The notes: a model not told the origin generated them from the letters alone. Positions 8,117-17,808 are shown, counted from the stretch's first letter. The stretch: 64,000 bases of DNA from JAJRXC01 sp047639555 (GCA_047639555.1 JBLIOE010000019.1:1-64000); one strand, 5' to 3'. Numbers and translations are program-made.

Positions 8117-9895
8117 ATGAGTGACGGTGTGCCTACCCACCTCCGCGTGGCGATCTGCCAGATCAACACCATCGTTGGCGACCTCGACGGCAACGTGGCG
8201 CTAGCGCTCGAAGCGCTGGCGGAGGCCGAAGAGGCCGGTGCTGATGTCGCGGTGATGCCGGAGATGACCATCACCGGCTATCCGCCGGAGGACCTCGTAC
8301 TCAAACCCGGGTTCGTGGCCGACTGTCGGGTCGCGCTCGAAAAGTTCGTGGCCCATACCGGCCGCTGTGCGGTTGTGATCGGGTTTGCCGATGGTGACGA
8401 TGCGCCGGGCCGAGTGGTGCAAGACGTGGCGGGTGTCGATCACTTCAACGGCGTGTGGAACGCCGTGGCCATCTGTGCGGAGGGTCAGGTCTTCGGCACG
8501 TATCACAAACGCCATCTCCCGAATTACGACGTCTTTGATGAGCTGCGTCACTTCCGACCCGGGGCTGAGGCGCTTGCGCTCTACGAGATCGCCGGCGTCC
8601 CGGTCGGCGTGACCCTGTGCGAAGACTCCTGGATTCCCGAGGGCCCGGTTACCCAGTTGGCCCGCGGCGGCGCCCGCCTCGTGCTCAACGTGAACGGATC
8701 GCCGTTTCGCGAGGGAAAGCAGCAGGTACGCGAAGAAGTCATTGCCGAACGAGTCCGAGAGGCGGGAGTGCCCGTCGTCTACGCCAACCTCGTCGGCGGT
8801 CAGGACGAGCTCGTCTTCGACGGCGGATCGTTCGTAATCGCAGGCGACCGCGACGGCACGGCCGTCGTCGCCCGGTGCAACTCGTTTGCCGCCGGCACCG
8901 ATGTCTTCGATATCGAACTTCCGGCGGTGCAACCAACGATCGATCAGTACCCGATCGTGTCGGTGACCGCGGCGGCCTCTGGCCCTCGGAACCTGATCCC
9001 CGCCCCGATGGTGCCGCCGCTCGACGCGCTGGCTGAACGCTGGGAAGCACTCACGCTCGCCACCCGCGACTATGTCCGCAAGTCGGGCTTCGCCAAGGTG
9101 TGTCTCGGCATCTCCGGTGGCGTCGATTCCTCGCTCACCGCGGCGATCGCCGTTGATGCGCTTGGGCGCAACAACGTCCACGGCATTCTCCTGCCGTCTC
9201 GCTACTCGTCGGACCACTCGCTCGACGATGCGTATGCCCTCGCCAAGAACCTCGGTATCGAGACATCGACCATCCCCATCGAGCCGGCCCACGCCGCACT
9301 GGCCGAGATGTTGCTGCCCCACGTGAGCGACGGCGCCATCGAAGTGGGCGACCTCACCGATCAGAACCTGCAAGCGCGGATCCGCGGCGTGGTGTGGATG
9401 GCGATGTCCAACGAACACGGCTGGCTCGCGCTCACGGCCGGCAACAAATCCGAGGCCGCGGTGGGTTACTCCACGCTCTACGGCGACACCGCCGGTGCGT
9501 TCGCGGTCATCAAGGATGTCTGGAAGCTGTCGGTCTACGAGTTGGGCCGCTGGCGCAACCAGGTTGCAATGATGGAGACCGGTTCCGTGGTCATCCCTGA
9601 AGGGGTCCTCACCAAGGCACCTTCAGCCGAACTGCGCCCGGGACAAACCGACGATCAATCGCTGCCGCCTTATGAGGTGCTCGATCCGATCCTGAAGGCG
9701 TACATCGAAGAAGACTTCACCGTTGCCGAACTCATCGCGACCGAGGTCGCTGCGCCCGACGTCATCGAACGCATCTGCCGCCTGGTCGATATCGCTGAAT
9801 TCAAGCGTCGTCAGACCCCGCTGGGTGCCCGTCTTACGAAGAAAGCGTTCGGCCGGGATCGACGCATGCCCATTGTGAACCGCTACCGCGGCTAA
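8117..9895 (+). CDS. nadE: Glutamine-dependent NAD(+) synthetase
   Basis: A two-domain enzyme of 592 residues for the last step of NAD synthesis, turning nicotinate adenine dinucleotide into NAD with ATP and glutamine. Residues about 8-270 are the nitrilase-like glutaminase: Glu in VMPEMTITGYPPEDL, Lys in YHKRHLPNYDVFDE, Cys in GVTLCEDSWIPEG, the E-K-C triad. Residues about 300-590 are the synthetase, with the PP-loop LGISGGVDSSLTA and GNKSEAAVGYSTLYGDTAGA. The length is shorter than the 680-residue mycobacterial enzyme and fits the compact type. Glutamine from the nearby synthetases would feed it, though nothing ties their regulation together. Confidence 0.95.
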   Translation: MSDGVPTHLRVAICQINTIVGDLDGNVALALEALAEAEEAGADVAVMPEMTITGYPPEDLVLKPGFVADCRVALEKFVAHTGRCAVVIGFADGDDAPGRVVQDVAGVDHFNGVWNAVAICAEGQVFGTYHKRHLPNYDVFDELRHFRPGAEALALYEIAGVPVGVTLCEDSWIPEGPVTQLARGGARLVLNVNGSPFREGKQQVREEVIAERVREAGVPVVYANLVGGQDELVFDGGSFVIAGDRDGTAVVARCNSFAAGTDVFDIELPAVQPTIDQYPIVSVTAAASGPRNLIPAPMVPPLDALAERWEALTLATRDYVRKSGFAKVCLGISGGVDSSLTAAIAVDALGRNNVHGILLPSRYSSDHSLDDAYALAKNLGIETSTIPIEPAHAALAEMLLPHVSDGAIEVGDLTDQNLQARIRGVVWMAMSNEHGWLALTAGNKSEAAVGYSTLYGDTAGAFAVIKDVWKLSVYELGRWRNQVAMMETGSVVIPEGVLTKAPSAELRPGQTDDQSLPPYEVLDPILKAYIEEDFTVAELIATEVAAPDVIERICRLVDIAEFKRRQTPLGARLTKKAFGRDRRMPIVNRYRG

Positions 9896-9956
9896 TTTCG
9901 CCTCCGTCCGCAATCATCGTGGTGACGGACCACAAGAATCCGGGTGGGGAGGATTT

Positions 9957-10520
9957 GTGCACCAAGGCTTAACGGCTGTGCAGACCGCGCAAGTCGTCGG
10001 TGGATTGCATTGGGTATCGGCCCGCCTCTTCGAAGTTCTCGGAATGTGGGCGTCCGAAGCAGACCGTCCCGACATTGCCGTCTCGTTGGCGACTTCTTCT
10101 CGTCATCTCGGCTGGCATGCGGCTGATCTCGCCGAGCTCATGCCTGATTCTGTATTGCTTGAAGACGACGCGGTCTCGGCGCCCCACGATCCAGGCGTCG
10201 TCGCGGCAGTCGACGCGATTCGCGCGATTCCCGGTTCGATCGAGCGTCTTGCCGTGGCCCATCGAGTGCTGCTGCCTCGTATCGCGGCGCGTTGTGTCGC
10301 CGTTGACCGAGCGAGCGGGCCCCACAGTGACGCCGCACTTTCGCGGGTCATTTCCTTCCTTCTTGCCGATCTTCGCGGAGACCGTGACGACGGCGAAACG
10401 CTCCTCGGCCGACTATTGAGCGACATCGATGTTGTCGAGCGGGCCAATGGGCGCGTTCTGGAAGCGGAATCTCGACTGGTCACGGTTGGAGGCCTTCTCC
10501 CCACTCGTATCGAAGATTGA
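9957..10520 (+). CDS. Conserved-looking helical protein, unknown function
   Basis: A 187-residue protein starting at GTG 9957 with a good ribosome site (GGGGAGG, 5 bases before). It is predicted mostly helical, with RLFEVLGMWASEADRPDIAV, SRHLGWHAADLAELMPDSVL and HRVLLPRIAARCVAVDRASG, and has no transmembrane segment or signal. The mix of W, H, D and E in repeated helices recalls ferritin-like or four-helix proteins, but I see no pair of ExxH iron sites. Codon use looks like its neighbours. It lies between nadE and a sigma factor gene with a 205-base gap after it. I do not recognise the family and propose no function. Confidence 0.6.
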   Translation: MHQGLTAVQTAQVVGGLHWVSARLFEVLGMWASEADRPDIAVSLATSSRHLGWHAADLAELMPDSVLLEDDAVSAPHDPGVVAAVDAIRAIPGSIERLAVAHRVLLPRIAARCVAVDRASGPHSDAALSRVISFLLADLRGDRDDGETLLGRLLSDIDVVERANGRVLEAESRLVTVGGLLPTRIED

Positions 10521-10725
10521 GCGCGGCGGTAGGTCCTTCGACTCAACTCTTGGAATGTCAGCCTCCAGTTCCTTATGATTGGTGTGGAATACGCCGATCA
10601 TCGGGAGGCACAGCGTGCTTCGAGCGATAGACAGCTCGATACAATACGCGAACCTGTCGGTGGTGGAATCGCCATCGCTCGGTATCGTGCAAACAGCTAG
10701 CCGGTATCGACGAGAGGGCAACTCT

Positions 10726-11664
<939 letters not shown>

Positions 11665-11700
11665 AAATCTGAGAGGCGCTGACGCGTCTTGTATTTGTTG

Positions 11701-11728
11701 GAAAAGCGTCCCTGCGGGGACGCTTTTC
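11701..11728 (+). terminator. Intrinsic terminator after the sigma factor gene
   Basis: GAAAAGCGTCCC (11701-11712) and GGGACGCTTTTC (11717-11728) form a perfect 12-pair stem with a 4-base loop; the TTTT is at the end of the 3' arm. It lies 36 bases after the sigma factor stop. Confidence 0.8.
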
Positions 11729-11772
11729 TGCGTTTGGGGATGGATGCCGCTGACTGCTGTCAGACTCCGGGC

Positions 11773-12663
11773 ATGAACACGCTGCGAGTTGTGACGTTGA
11801 ATGTTGGTTCGTTGTTTGAACCGCACTGGGAGCGTCGGGCCCCTCGGATTGCCCGTGCGCTGGCTGCGCTCGAACCCGATGTGGTGTGTCTGCAGGAGAT
11901 CGCCGACTCGTCGGGGCGGCCGAACGCGGCGCAGGAGATCGTCGATGCGATCGGTGATCATGGAGGTGATCTGACCAATCTCGTTTACGGCGGCCTGCCG
12001 ATGGTCGAGGGTCTCTATCCGGACGAACCCGACCTCCAGTTTGGGTCCGCCGTGCTTTCGCGGTTCCCGGTAGAGCTGGTGGCGACCCACGCCTTGCCCG
12101 TCGACGGTGAGGGCACTCGCGCTTCCACGATGGGCTGGGAGTTGGTGCATGCCCGCACCGCCGGTCTCGACATTTTCTCGACACATCTGTGCGCGGCGCC
12201 GACCGATGCCAACCATCGCCGGGTGCAGGTGCAGGAGATCAATCGACTGATCCAGGAGACTCGCACGGAGGTGGACACCGACGTGTGGTCTCCGGATCGC
12301 CCGGAGATGCCCCCGATCCTCTGCGGCGATTTCAACGCCGAGCCCGACAGCGACGAGATCCGCTTCCTATGCGGGTTGACCCCACTGGGCGGCGTCGACA
12401 CCTTCTACCAGGATTCGTGGAGAGTGGCCGCCGATGGTTCGGTCGGTCACACGAACGACTGGGCAAACCCCTTCGGCGGGAACCTCAATGTCCATCGAAA
12501 GCGGATCGACTACGTGTTCGTCGGTGATCCGTTTCTACGGCGAGGAAGCGGTGGCCGAGTAATCGAAGCCCATGTGGTCCTCGACGAGGAGGTCGACGGG
12601 GTGCCGCTCAGCGACCATCTCGGAGTGATGGCGCTGATCGCGTGGCCTAACTCGCCGGGATGA
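11773..12663 (+). CDS. Endonuclease/exonuclease/phosphatase family protein
   Basis: A 296-residue protein of the EEP (DNase I-like) superfamily. Seen: LRVVTLNVGSLFEPHWERRA, PDVVCLQEIADSSG (metal-binding Glu), DIFSTHLCAAPTDANHR, PPILCGDFNAEPDSDEIRFL (Asp/Asn), RIDYVFVGDPF and the final SDHLGVMALI (Asp-His). All catalytic positions are present. The superfamily includes nucleases, sphingomyelinases and inositol phosphatases, and the substrate is not predictable here. No signal peptide or membrane segment is seen, so it should be cytoplasmic. A CAGACT hexamer ends 6 bases before the ATG. Its last 17 bases overlap the convergent membrane protein gene. Confidence 0.85.
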   Translation: MNTLRVVTLNVGSLFEPHWERRAPRIARALAALEPDVVCLQEIADSSGRPNAAQEIVDAIGDHGGDLTNLVYGGLPMVEGLYPDEPDLQFGSAVLSRFPVELVATHALPVDGEGTRASTMGWELVHARTAGLDIFSTHLCAAPTDANHRRVQVQEINRLIQETRTEVDTDVWSPDRPEMPPILCGDFNAEPDSDEIRFLCGLTPLGGVDTFYQDSWRVAADGSVGHTNDWANPFGGNLNVHRKRIDYVFVGDPFLRRGSGGRVIEAHVVLDEEVDGVPLSDHLGVMALIAWPNSPG

Positions 12664-14206
12664 GGCAGCTAACTGGTGGGGTGCCGTCGACGCCGAGAAG
12701 TTCGAGTTCGATGGGGCCCGCCTGAATCCGCACACGGTCGCCGGGGTTCAATCGCCGAGCGGACGATCGATTGTCGCCCTCGACCACGAAGAGGCGCGCG
12801 GCTCGCTCAATGACGATCGTTGTCCCACGCTCGACTTCTTGGCGCCATATTCCGGCCTCGCTCTTGTCCTCACAGGTGCCGTCGCTGGTGTCGCTCGTCG
12901 TAAGCGCGAGTGACGCATCGGCGTTCAGCACTGTGAGCGGCGCCGCGTCGATTGGCAGGTCGGGAAGGGCGCCCGCAGCGAGCTCCCGACGCAGCCATGC
13001 CACTCGCACCTCTTGGAAGAGCAAGGGTTCGAGGTCACCGGGTGCCTGGTCGAGGTAGGGCGAATGGGCCACGGCCAAGACCAGATCACGATTGCCAGTG
13101 GTGAACGGACCGCGATTGCGGAGCTGATCGGCGTTGTCGGGCATGGCGAGCGCAACGACAACAAGCGGCACGAGCACGAACGGCTTACGAAGCGTCCATA
13201 GCTTTTGCGCGCCGATAGCGATGATGGGCAAGAGGAGCGCCGCGCAGACGTGCATGTAACGACCGATTCCCGCGGTGCCGGCGATATCCACGCCGAAACC
13301 GCTGCGATTGAAACCGGTGAGCGAGGCGAAGGCGATCGCCGCGGTGAGAAGTCCGACTGGAATGGCAAGCGGTCGAATGTTGCCCGACTCACGCCACTTC
13401 GCGAATGCGGTCCACATGCCGAGTGCCGCGATGAGCATGAGGATGACTCCGCCAATCGTGCTTTGGCCGATTCCTTCGAACGCTTGGCGAATCATGTGGA
13501 AGGCGAACTGTGCAATCCGCCAGGGCTGCGGGTCGGAGTCTTCGGCGCCGCCGTAGGCCATCCACCACAGGCCGAATACGACGGCAGGTGGCACGGTGTG
13601 AGCGGCCGCGACTCGCCAGCCGCGATTGAGCAGAACAAAGGCACCAACGCCGACGCTCAGCGCCGGCATGACGGCACTTGTCATCAGCCCAAGGACGGCG
13701 ATCGACACCCCCAGGGTGTCGCGCCGAGACCAGGCACCCTTGTGGTCGGCAAGGACGAATTGGGCAAGACCAGCAATGACCGAGCCGTTGAGCGTGATCT
13801 GGAACGCGAACAAGATGTTGCCCCAGCCAGCTCCAAGGAAGACGAAGGCGACAAGGAGACCGGTTGCGATCCATGCACGGACGCCCGCCCGCCGCATGAG
13901 CATGTGCATGAGCCCGGCGATGGTCAGGTGCGAGAGGATCACGAGGATCTGATACGGCACGTATGAATGCAGCCCGAACAGCTCATAGTTCACGCGATAG
14001 AGGACCAGCGGGATCGTGACCCAGTGTCCGTTGTGATTCCCGAAGAGCCCGGCGCCGGACGGCAACTTCCGATTGGCGATGAAGGACCATTCGTCACTGC
14101 CGAACCATTGGCCGTCACCCCACACCAACAAGATTGGAAACGCGAGAATCAGGAGCGCCAGCGCGGCGTAGACGCCGTTGGTGTCAGCACCGAACCGTGC
14201 CTTCAT
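12647..14206 (-). CDS. Polytopic membrane protein, probable GT-C glycosyltransferase
   Basis: A 519-residue protein with about ten predicted membrane helices in the first 370 residues and a soluble C-terminal domain of about 140 residues that begins near SPYLDQAPGDLEPLLF. The first helix is followed by DGQWFGSDEWSFIANR and FGNHNGHWVTIPLVLYRVNY: an acidic residue and His-Asn pattern in the first outer loop, the usual place of the catalytic Asp in GT-C enzymes, which use polyprenyl-phosphate sugars. Its start overlaps the stop of the GT2 gene (ATGA) and it is the last gene of the DprE operon, so it may transfer the lipid-linked sugar made upstream. No family name is recognised; GT-C is inferred from topology and context. 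Confidence 0.65.
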   Translation of the reverse strand: MKARFGADTNGVYAALALLILAFPILLVWGDGQWFGSDEWSFIANRKLPSGAGLFGNHNGHWVTIPLVLYRVNYELFGLHSYVPYQILVILSHLTIAGLMHMLMRRAGVRAWIATGLLVAFVFLGAGWGNILFAFQITLNGSVIAGLAQFVLADHKGAWSRRDTLGVSIAVLGLMTSAVMPALSVGVGAFVLLNRGWRVAAAHTVPPAVVFGLWWMAYGGAEDSDPQPWRIAQFAFHMIRQAFEGIGQSTIGGVILMLIAALGMWTAFAKWRESGNIRPLAIPVGLLTAAIAFASLTGFNRSGFGVDIAGTAGIGRYMHVCAALLLPIIAIGAQKLWTLRKPFVLVPLVVVALAMPDNADQLRNRGPFTTGNRDLVLAVAHSPYLDQAPGDLEPLLFQEVRVAWLRRELAAGALPDLPIDAAPLTVLNADASLALTTSDTSDGTCEDKSEAGIWRQEVERGTTIVIERAARLFVVEGDNRSSARRLNPGDRVRIQAGPIELELLGVDGTPPVSCLIPAS

Positions 14207-14982
14207 GAGTTGCCCGTTTCGTCGTGGTAGGAGCGCTCGCCAGACTCGGGGAGCTGGTAGTTCTCGCTGAAGATTCGTCGACGGGTGCGCAACATGTCGG
14301 CGATCGTCTTGCGGATGTTGGCGACCGATGTGGAGCCGCCGCGCCCAATTTCGCGCGGGAAGGTTTGGATGCCCACCTCGCCGACCGGGTACCCCATCAG
14401 CATTGTTTTGATCGTGATCTCGGCGCCGATGAACGGGCTTGTTGCGGTGAGATTGAGCTTGTCGACGACATCCTTTTTGACCAAACGAAGCCCAGTACTG
14501 ATGTCTCGATAGTCGGTATGGAACAGGCGGCGGAGCACGCGATTGTAGACCCGCGAAATGAACACCCGCATTCCGGAGTAGCGGCGTACGTAACGAAATG
14601 TGATGACGAGACCGTAGTGGTTTCGGAGCCGCCAGAGCTTCTTGAGATCGTGGAGGTCGTACTCATCGTCGCCGTCGGTGAAGCAGATCCATGTGTTGTT
14701 GCTCGCCGCGAGGCCCGTGCGGACGGCCGCGCCGTAGCCAAGGTTGGTCTCATGGTGAATGGCCGTCACCCGCTCGTTGTTGGCTGCGAGTTCGTCGGCA
14801 AGCTCACCCGATCGGTCCGGACTACCGTCGTTGACAATCAGGATTTCGTAGTCGTCGGTGAGGAACTCGCAGACCTGGATGGCCTTGTGCGTCACCCGTT
14901 CGATGGTGTGTTCGTCGTTGTAGACGGGGAAGAAAACCGTCAACGAGTCGGGCCGGTCGTCGGAGCGGCGGTGCATGTTCAT
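14203..14982 (-). CDS. Family 2 glycosyltransferase (polyprenyl-phosphate type)
   Basis: A 259-residue GT-A fold enzyme. Seen: SLTVFFPVYNDEHTIERVTH, DDYEILIVNDGSPDRSGELA, NLGYGAAVRTGLAASN and ICFTDGDDEYDLHDLKK with the DxD metal site, then RDISTGLRLVKKDVV. The pattern is that of the dolichol/polyprenyl-phosphate mannosyl- or glucosyltransferase group (DPM1-like). The C-terminus has no membrane helix. It would load a sugar from a nucleotide donor on polyprenyl phosphate at the inner face of the membrane. The gene overlaps the next by 4 bases and shares position 14982 with the DprE2-like stop, so it is tightly coupled in the operon. Confidence 0.9.
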   Translation of the reverse strand: MNMHRRSDDRPDSLTVFFPVYNDEHTIERVTHKAIQVCEFLTDDYEILIVNDGSPDRSGELADELAANNERVTAIHHETNLGYGAAVRTGLAASNNTWICFTDGDDEYDLHDLKKLWRLRNHYGLVITFRYVRRYSGMRVFISRVYNRVLRRLFHTDYRDISTGLRLVKKDVVDKLNLTATSPFIGAEITIKTMLMGYPVGEVGIQTFPREIGRGGSTSVANIRKTIADMLRTRRRIFSENYQLPESGERSYHDETGNS

Positions 14983-15740
14983 CAGAAGTCCAACCGGTTG
15001 TAGATTTGCGACGGAAGAATTTGCAGGCCCCGAACAATGGGGCTCCAGTAGCGGGGTTCAAAGACGGTGCGAGACCGCCCGCCGAGACCAGAGATCACCC
15101 GGGCGGCCACCTTCTTCGGGTCGGCTGGCTTCAGCTTCAGATCGCCCTGAGCGAGCCGTGTGTCGACATACCCCAAGCGGTAGAGGTGCACGGCGGCGCC
15201 GCTTCGGCCCAGTCGGTGCTGCATGGATCCGGCGAACGACTCGAGGCCCGCCTTCGCGGCTGCGTAGGCCACGTTGTTACGCCGCGGCGCGCCCGCCGCG
15301 ATGGACGAAAACAGCACCAGGGTGCCGGCATCGGCCGTCTCGAACTCGATTGCGTAGTGACCGGCGAGCTTCATCACGCCCGTCATGTTGTTCGTCACGA
15401 GCGTGCTTGTGGTGGCCCAGTCGGTTGTGCCCTCGTCGATGGCCGAAACGCTGCCGGCCGTAATGATGACCGCGCTTGGGTTGGTCGCGGCTTGAGCGAT
15501 GAAGTGAGTCAACGAGTTGTCGTCGCTCACATCGACGGCGATTGGCGTGACCGAGCCCGCTCCTGCTTCTACAAGCGGTGCGACGAGAGCATCGAGGTCG
15601 TCCTGGTTCCGTGAACCAATCACCAGGTCCCAACCGGCGGCGGCAAGACCTTCGGCAATCGCCAGCCCAACCCCCGCGCTCGCTCCAACAACGATTGCCT
15701 TCTTAGACATTGCACTCCTAGACATCGCTCTCCTAGACAT
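14982..15740 (-). CDS. dprE2: DprE2-like short-chain dehydrogenase
   Basis: An SDR of about 242-252 residues. The NAD(P) site is VVGASAGVGLAIAEGLAAAG, the catalytic Ser lies in VLFSSIAAGAP, and the YxxxK motif is AYAAAKAGLES. In mycobacteria DprE2 reduces the 2-keto intermediate made by DprE1, completing the epimerisation of decaprenylphosphoryl ribose to arabinose. Placement directly after a DprE1-like gene is the main reason for the name. Three in-frame ATGs (15740, 15725, 15710) stand in a 15-base tandem repeat, each preceded by AGGAG in the copy before; 15710 (MSKKAIVVGA) gives the usual SDR start, 15740 overlaps the upstream gene by 8 bases. Confidence 0.75.
   Translation of the reverse strand: MSRRAMSRSAMSKKAIVVGASAGVGLAIAEGLAAAGWDLVIGSRNQDDLDALVAPLVEAGAGSVTPIAVDVSDDNSLTHFIAQAATNPSAVIITAGSVSAIDEGTTDWATTSTLVTNNMTGVMKLAGHYAIEFETADAGTLVLFSSIAAGAPRRNNVAYAAAKAGLESFAGSMQHRLGRSGAAVHLYRLGYVDTRLAQGDLKLKPADPKKVAARVISGLGGRSRTVFEPRYWSPIVRGLQILPSQIYNRLDF
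15696..15740 (-). repeat. 15-base tandem repeat over the DprE2-like start
   Basis: On the minus strand three 15-base units follow each other: ATGTCTAGGAGAGCG, ATGTCTAGGAGTGCA and ATGTCTAAGAAGGCA. Each carries an ATG and an AGGAG-like ribosome site for the next ATG, in the same frame, and the first unit holds the TAG stop of the DprE1-like gene. Each extra copy adds five residues (MSRRA, MSRSA) without a frameshift. Confidence 0.85.
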
Positions 15741-17046
15741 CGATCCGCCTTCGTAGTGCGCTGTCAATTCGGCGATGCGGGTCGTGAGCGGCGAGCTCCG
15801 CCTTGAAACCTTCGTAGCCGGGGAATACCCGTGCCGAAGTGGCTGCGGTGATTCGGCTGTCCTTCGCGAGGTTCACGGCGCCGCCCATCGTTGCCGCGAG
15901 CTGATCGAGCCCGGCGAACAGGGCCAACGTGCGGGCGTTGGCGGGACCATCGAGAGTGAGACACACGCCATCGCCGATGAACCACATGTGCTTGCGGTCG
16001 CCACGAAACAGCTTCAGCGATGTGAGCGGAATGGTCGCCTTGGTCGACGCGATCAGAGAGCGGACTTCCTCGACAGCCTCGGACCAGCGATCCCGCGGAA
16101 TGATCATCTGATATTCGCGGAAACCCGGCCGACCGAAAGCGTGGAAGTAGCCCTCCTTGCCGTTGATCGGAAAGGCCGCATCGAGCACACCCATGGTGCG
16201 CGTCGGACGGCGACTCTCGAGCGCGAAATAGGCGCCGTTGACAAGCGAAGTGGTGAGACGAGTCCAGCCAGAGAAGGGAAGTAGACGACCCCGACGTTCG
16301 GGTCGCAACACTCGATACCGCTGACCTGACGATGCGGGCGCGTCAACGAATCGCTCCTCGTAAACGACCCCGCGCCCGAAGTGTTTGCCGCGGCGATTGC
16401 CGTCGTTCCATGAGTAGACGTGGGATTCGTCGCCCGAACGGTCTTCCATGATCTCGACCGCGTCGACGAGATCTCGCGCCCGATGCGCGGTGCGCGAGAT
16501 CGCACCGCCTCGAAGTGGTTGTACACGAAGGGTGACATCGACGATCCAACCGGTGAGGCCCATGCCTCCAACGGTGAGCAAGAACAGCTCGGCATTGTCA
16601 GACGGGCTACACACGATCTCACCGTGGTCGCGATGTATCAGCGTGAACGACTCGACGTAGTCGACCATCTGTCCGATGTCGTGCTGAGTCTTCCCGTGGG
16701 TGTTGAACGCCACACATCCGCCGACTGTGATCTCGGGATGGCCGGGTAGCACGGGAAACCAACGATCGAGCGACACGAGATGACGCACGAGCGCGCCGAC
16801 CGTGAGACCGGTTTCGACTCGGATGGTGTTGGCTTCGGCGTCAAAGTCGAGGATGCGGTCGAGTCCGCGCATGCTTACGGACGGCGACTTGGGACTGCCG
16901 CTCGCAAGGCAGTAGGAGAGCCCGCTGCCGCGAATGGCGAGCTGGTCGTGCGCGTCAACAAGGGCGCGGAGCTGTTTGCGATTCGTAGGTCGATGGACCT
17001 CGGACTCGCTGCGCTCCGTGCCATCGAAGCTGATCAGCGTGCTCAT
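15733..17046 (-). CDS. dprE1: DprE1-like FAD-dependent oxidoreductase
   Basis: A 437-residue VAO-type flavoprotein. The FAD domain shows RGSGLSYCLASGSPK, FPVLPGHPEITVGGCVAFN and THGKTQHDIGQMVDYV, matching the HGKNHH region of DprE1; the C-terminal half shows GVCLTLDGP and NLAKDSRITAATSARVFPGY. The Cys in GVCLTL aligns with the Cys that benzothiazinones modify in M. tuberculosis DprE1 and the Lys in AKDSR with its active-site Lys. DprE1 oxidises the 2-hydroxyl of decaprenylphosphoryl ribose; with DprE2 it makes decaprenylphosphoryl arabinose, the arabinan donor. It begins 15 bases after the methyltransferase and overlaps the DprE2-like gene. L-gulonolactone oxidases are the alternative family, less likely in this pair. 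Confidence 0.8.
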   Translation of the reverse strand: MSTLISFDGTERSESEVHRPTNRKQLRALVDAHDQLAIRGSGLSYCLASGSPKSPSVSMRGLDRILDFDAEANTIRVETGLTVGALVRHLVSLDRWFPVLPGHPEITVGGCVAFNTHGKTQHDIGQMVDYVESFTLIHRDHGEIVCSPSDNAELFLLTVGGMGLTGWIVDVTLRVQPLRGGAISRTAHRARDLVDAVEIMEDRSGDESHVYSWNDGNRRGKHFGRGVVYEERFVDAPASSGQRYRVLRPERRGRLLPFSGWTRLTTSLVNGAYFALESRRPTRTMGVLDAAFPINGKEGYFHAFGRPGFREYQMIIPRDRWSEAVEEVRSLIASTKATIPLTSLKLFRGDRKHMWFIGDGVCLTLDGPANARTLALFAGLDQLAATMGGAVNLAKDSRITAATSARVFPGYEGFKAELAAHDPHRRIDSALRRRIDV

Positions 17047-17061
17047 CGAAGTCGATGCGAA

Positions 17062-17736
17062 TTAGGCATCAGCAGGCTTCTGGACGACAACGAGAAACTG
17101 CTTTCCGAGCACTCGCCACGCCGGTCGGAACTTCAAATACAGGCGAACGAAGAGGCTCGGGGGCGGAGGTTTATCCGCCATCGTGAACGGCAAGAACCGC
17201 CCGTAGATGGTCTCGGGGGTGAAGCCGACGAGCTCGGTAACTTCGGCGAGGCTTGCCTCAGTGAGCGGCACGTAGTGATCGAAGAAGTCCCAATACGCAC
17301 CGCCGACAAACTTGATGTTCGGACCCATGAGTACGAGGCGGCCACCCGGACGGAGGCAGCGATAAGCCTCGTCGAGCGTGCGCCGCACGGCGTCGCGGTC
17401 GGGGAGATGCTCGAGGAAATTGCTGCTGAACACCAGGTCGAGGGATGTGTCAGCGAGCGGCCAGGTGGCATCGGCCGCTTGTTCGAACAATGTGACCCCG
17501 GCGTCGAGATGGTTGATCGCATCCGGGTTGAGGTCGATTCCGTATCGATTGGCGACGTCGATCTGGTTAATGAACGGCCCCCAGCCGCAGCCGAGATCGA
17601 GAACGTCGTTGGCATCGGTGAGATAGCGACCGAACCAGGCGTCGATGAGGACGCGCCAGACTCTCTGGCGCGTCGCGTCCTCCGCCTCGAAGCGGCGGCG
17701 GTATTGGTCGTCGAGTTGGTCGCCTGGACTGGACAC
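17062..17736 (-). CDS. Class I SAM-dependent methyltransferase of the DprE operon
   Basis: A 224-residue methyltransferase with DVLDLGCGWGPFINQID (motif I), YGIDLNPDAINHLDAG (motif II), DTSLDLVFSSNFLEHLPDRD and AYRCLRPGGRLVLMGPNIKF. The YWDFFDHYVPLTEASLAE segment after motif VI is common in methyltransferases of cell-envelope glycan clusters. It starts at GTG 17736, with TAACGT ending 8 bases before, and is the first gene of the minus-strand operon that continues with DprE1 and DprE2. A role in methylating a sugar or its lipid carrier is plausible but not shown. Methylated sugars cap some actinobacterial arabinans. Confidence 0.8.
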   Translation of the reverse strand: MSSPGDQLDDQYRRRFEAEDATRQRVWRVLIDAWFGRYLTDANDVLDLGCGWGPFINQIDVANRYGIDLNPDAINHLDAGVTLFEQAADATWPLADTSLDLVFSSNFLEHLPDRDAVRRTLDEAYRCLRPGGRLVLMGPNIKFVGGAYWDFFDHYVPLTEASLAEVTELVGFTPETIYGRFLPFTMADKPPPPSLFVRLYLKFRPAWRVLGKQFLVVVQKPADA

Positions 17737-17808
17737 GAGAAACGACGTTACCGCCCATGGTGCTGAGCGGACAGGGGCGGACGACCCATGGCCACGTTGG
17801 GCAACCTA

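Noticed and set aside
10579..10725. An upstream extension of the sigma factor gene by 49 residues.
   Set aside because: The added residues match no sigma region, and a good ribosome site stands before the GTG at 10726.
13205..13966. A 253-residue open frame on the plus strand opposite the membrane glycosyltransferase gene.
   Set aside because: Its composition (Asp, Glu, Arg and His rich, no fold pattern) is that of an antisense frame of a hydrophobic gene in GC-rich DNA.
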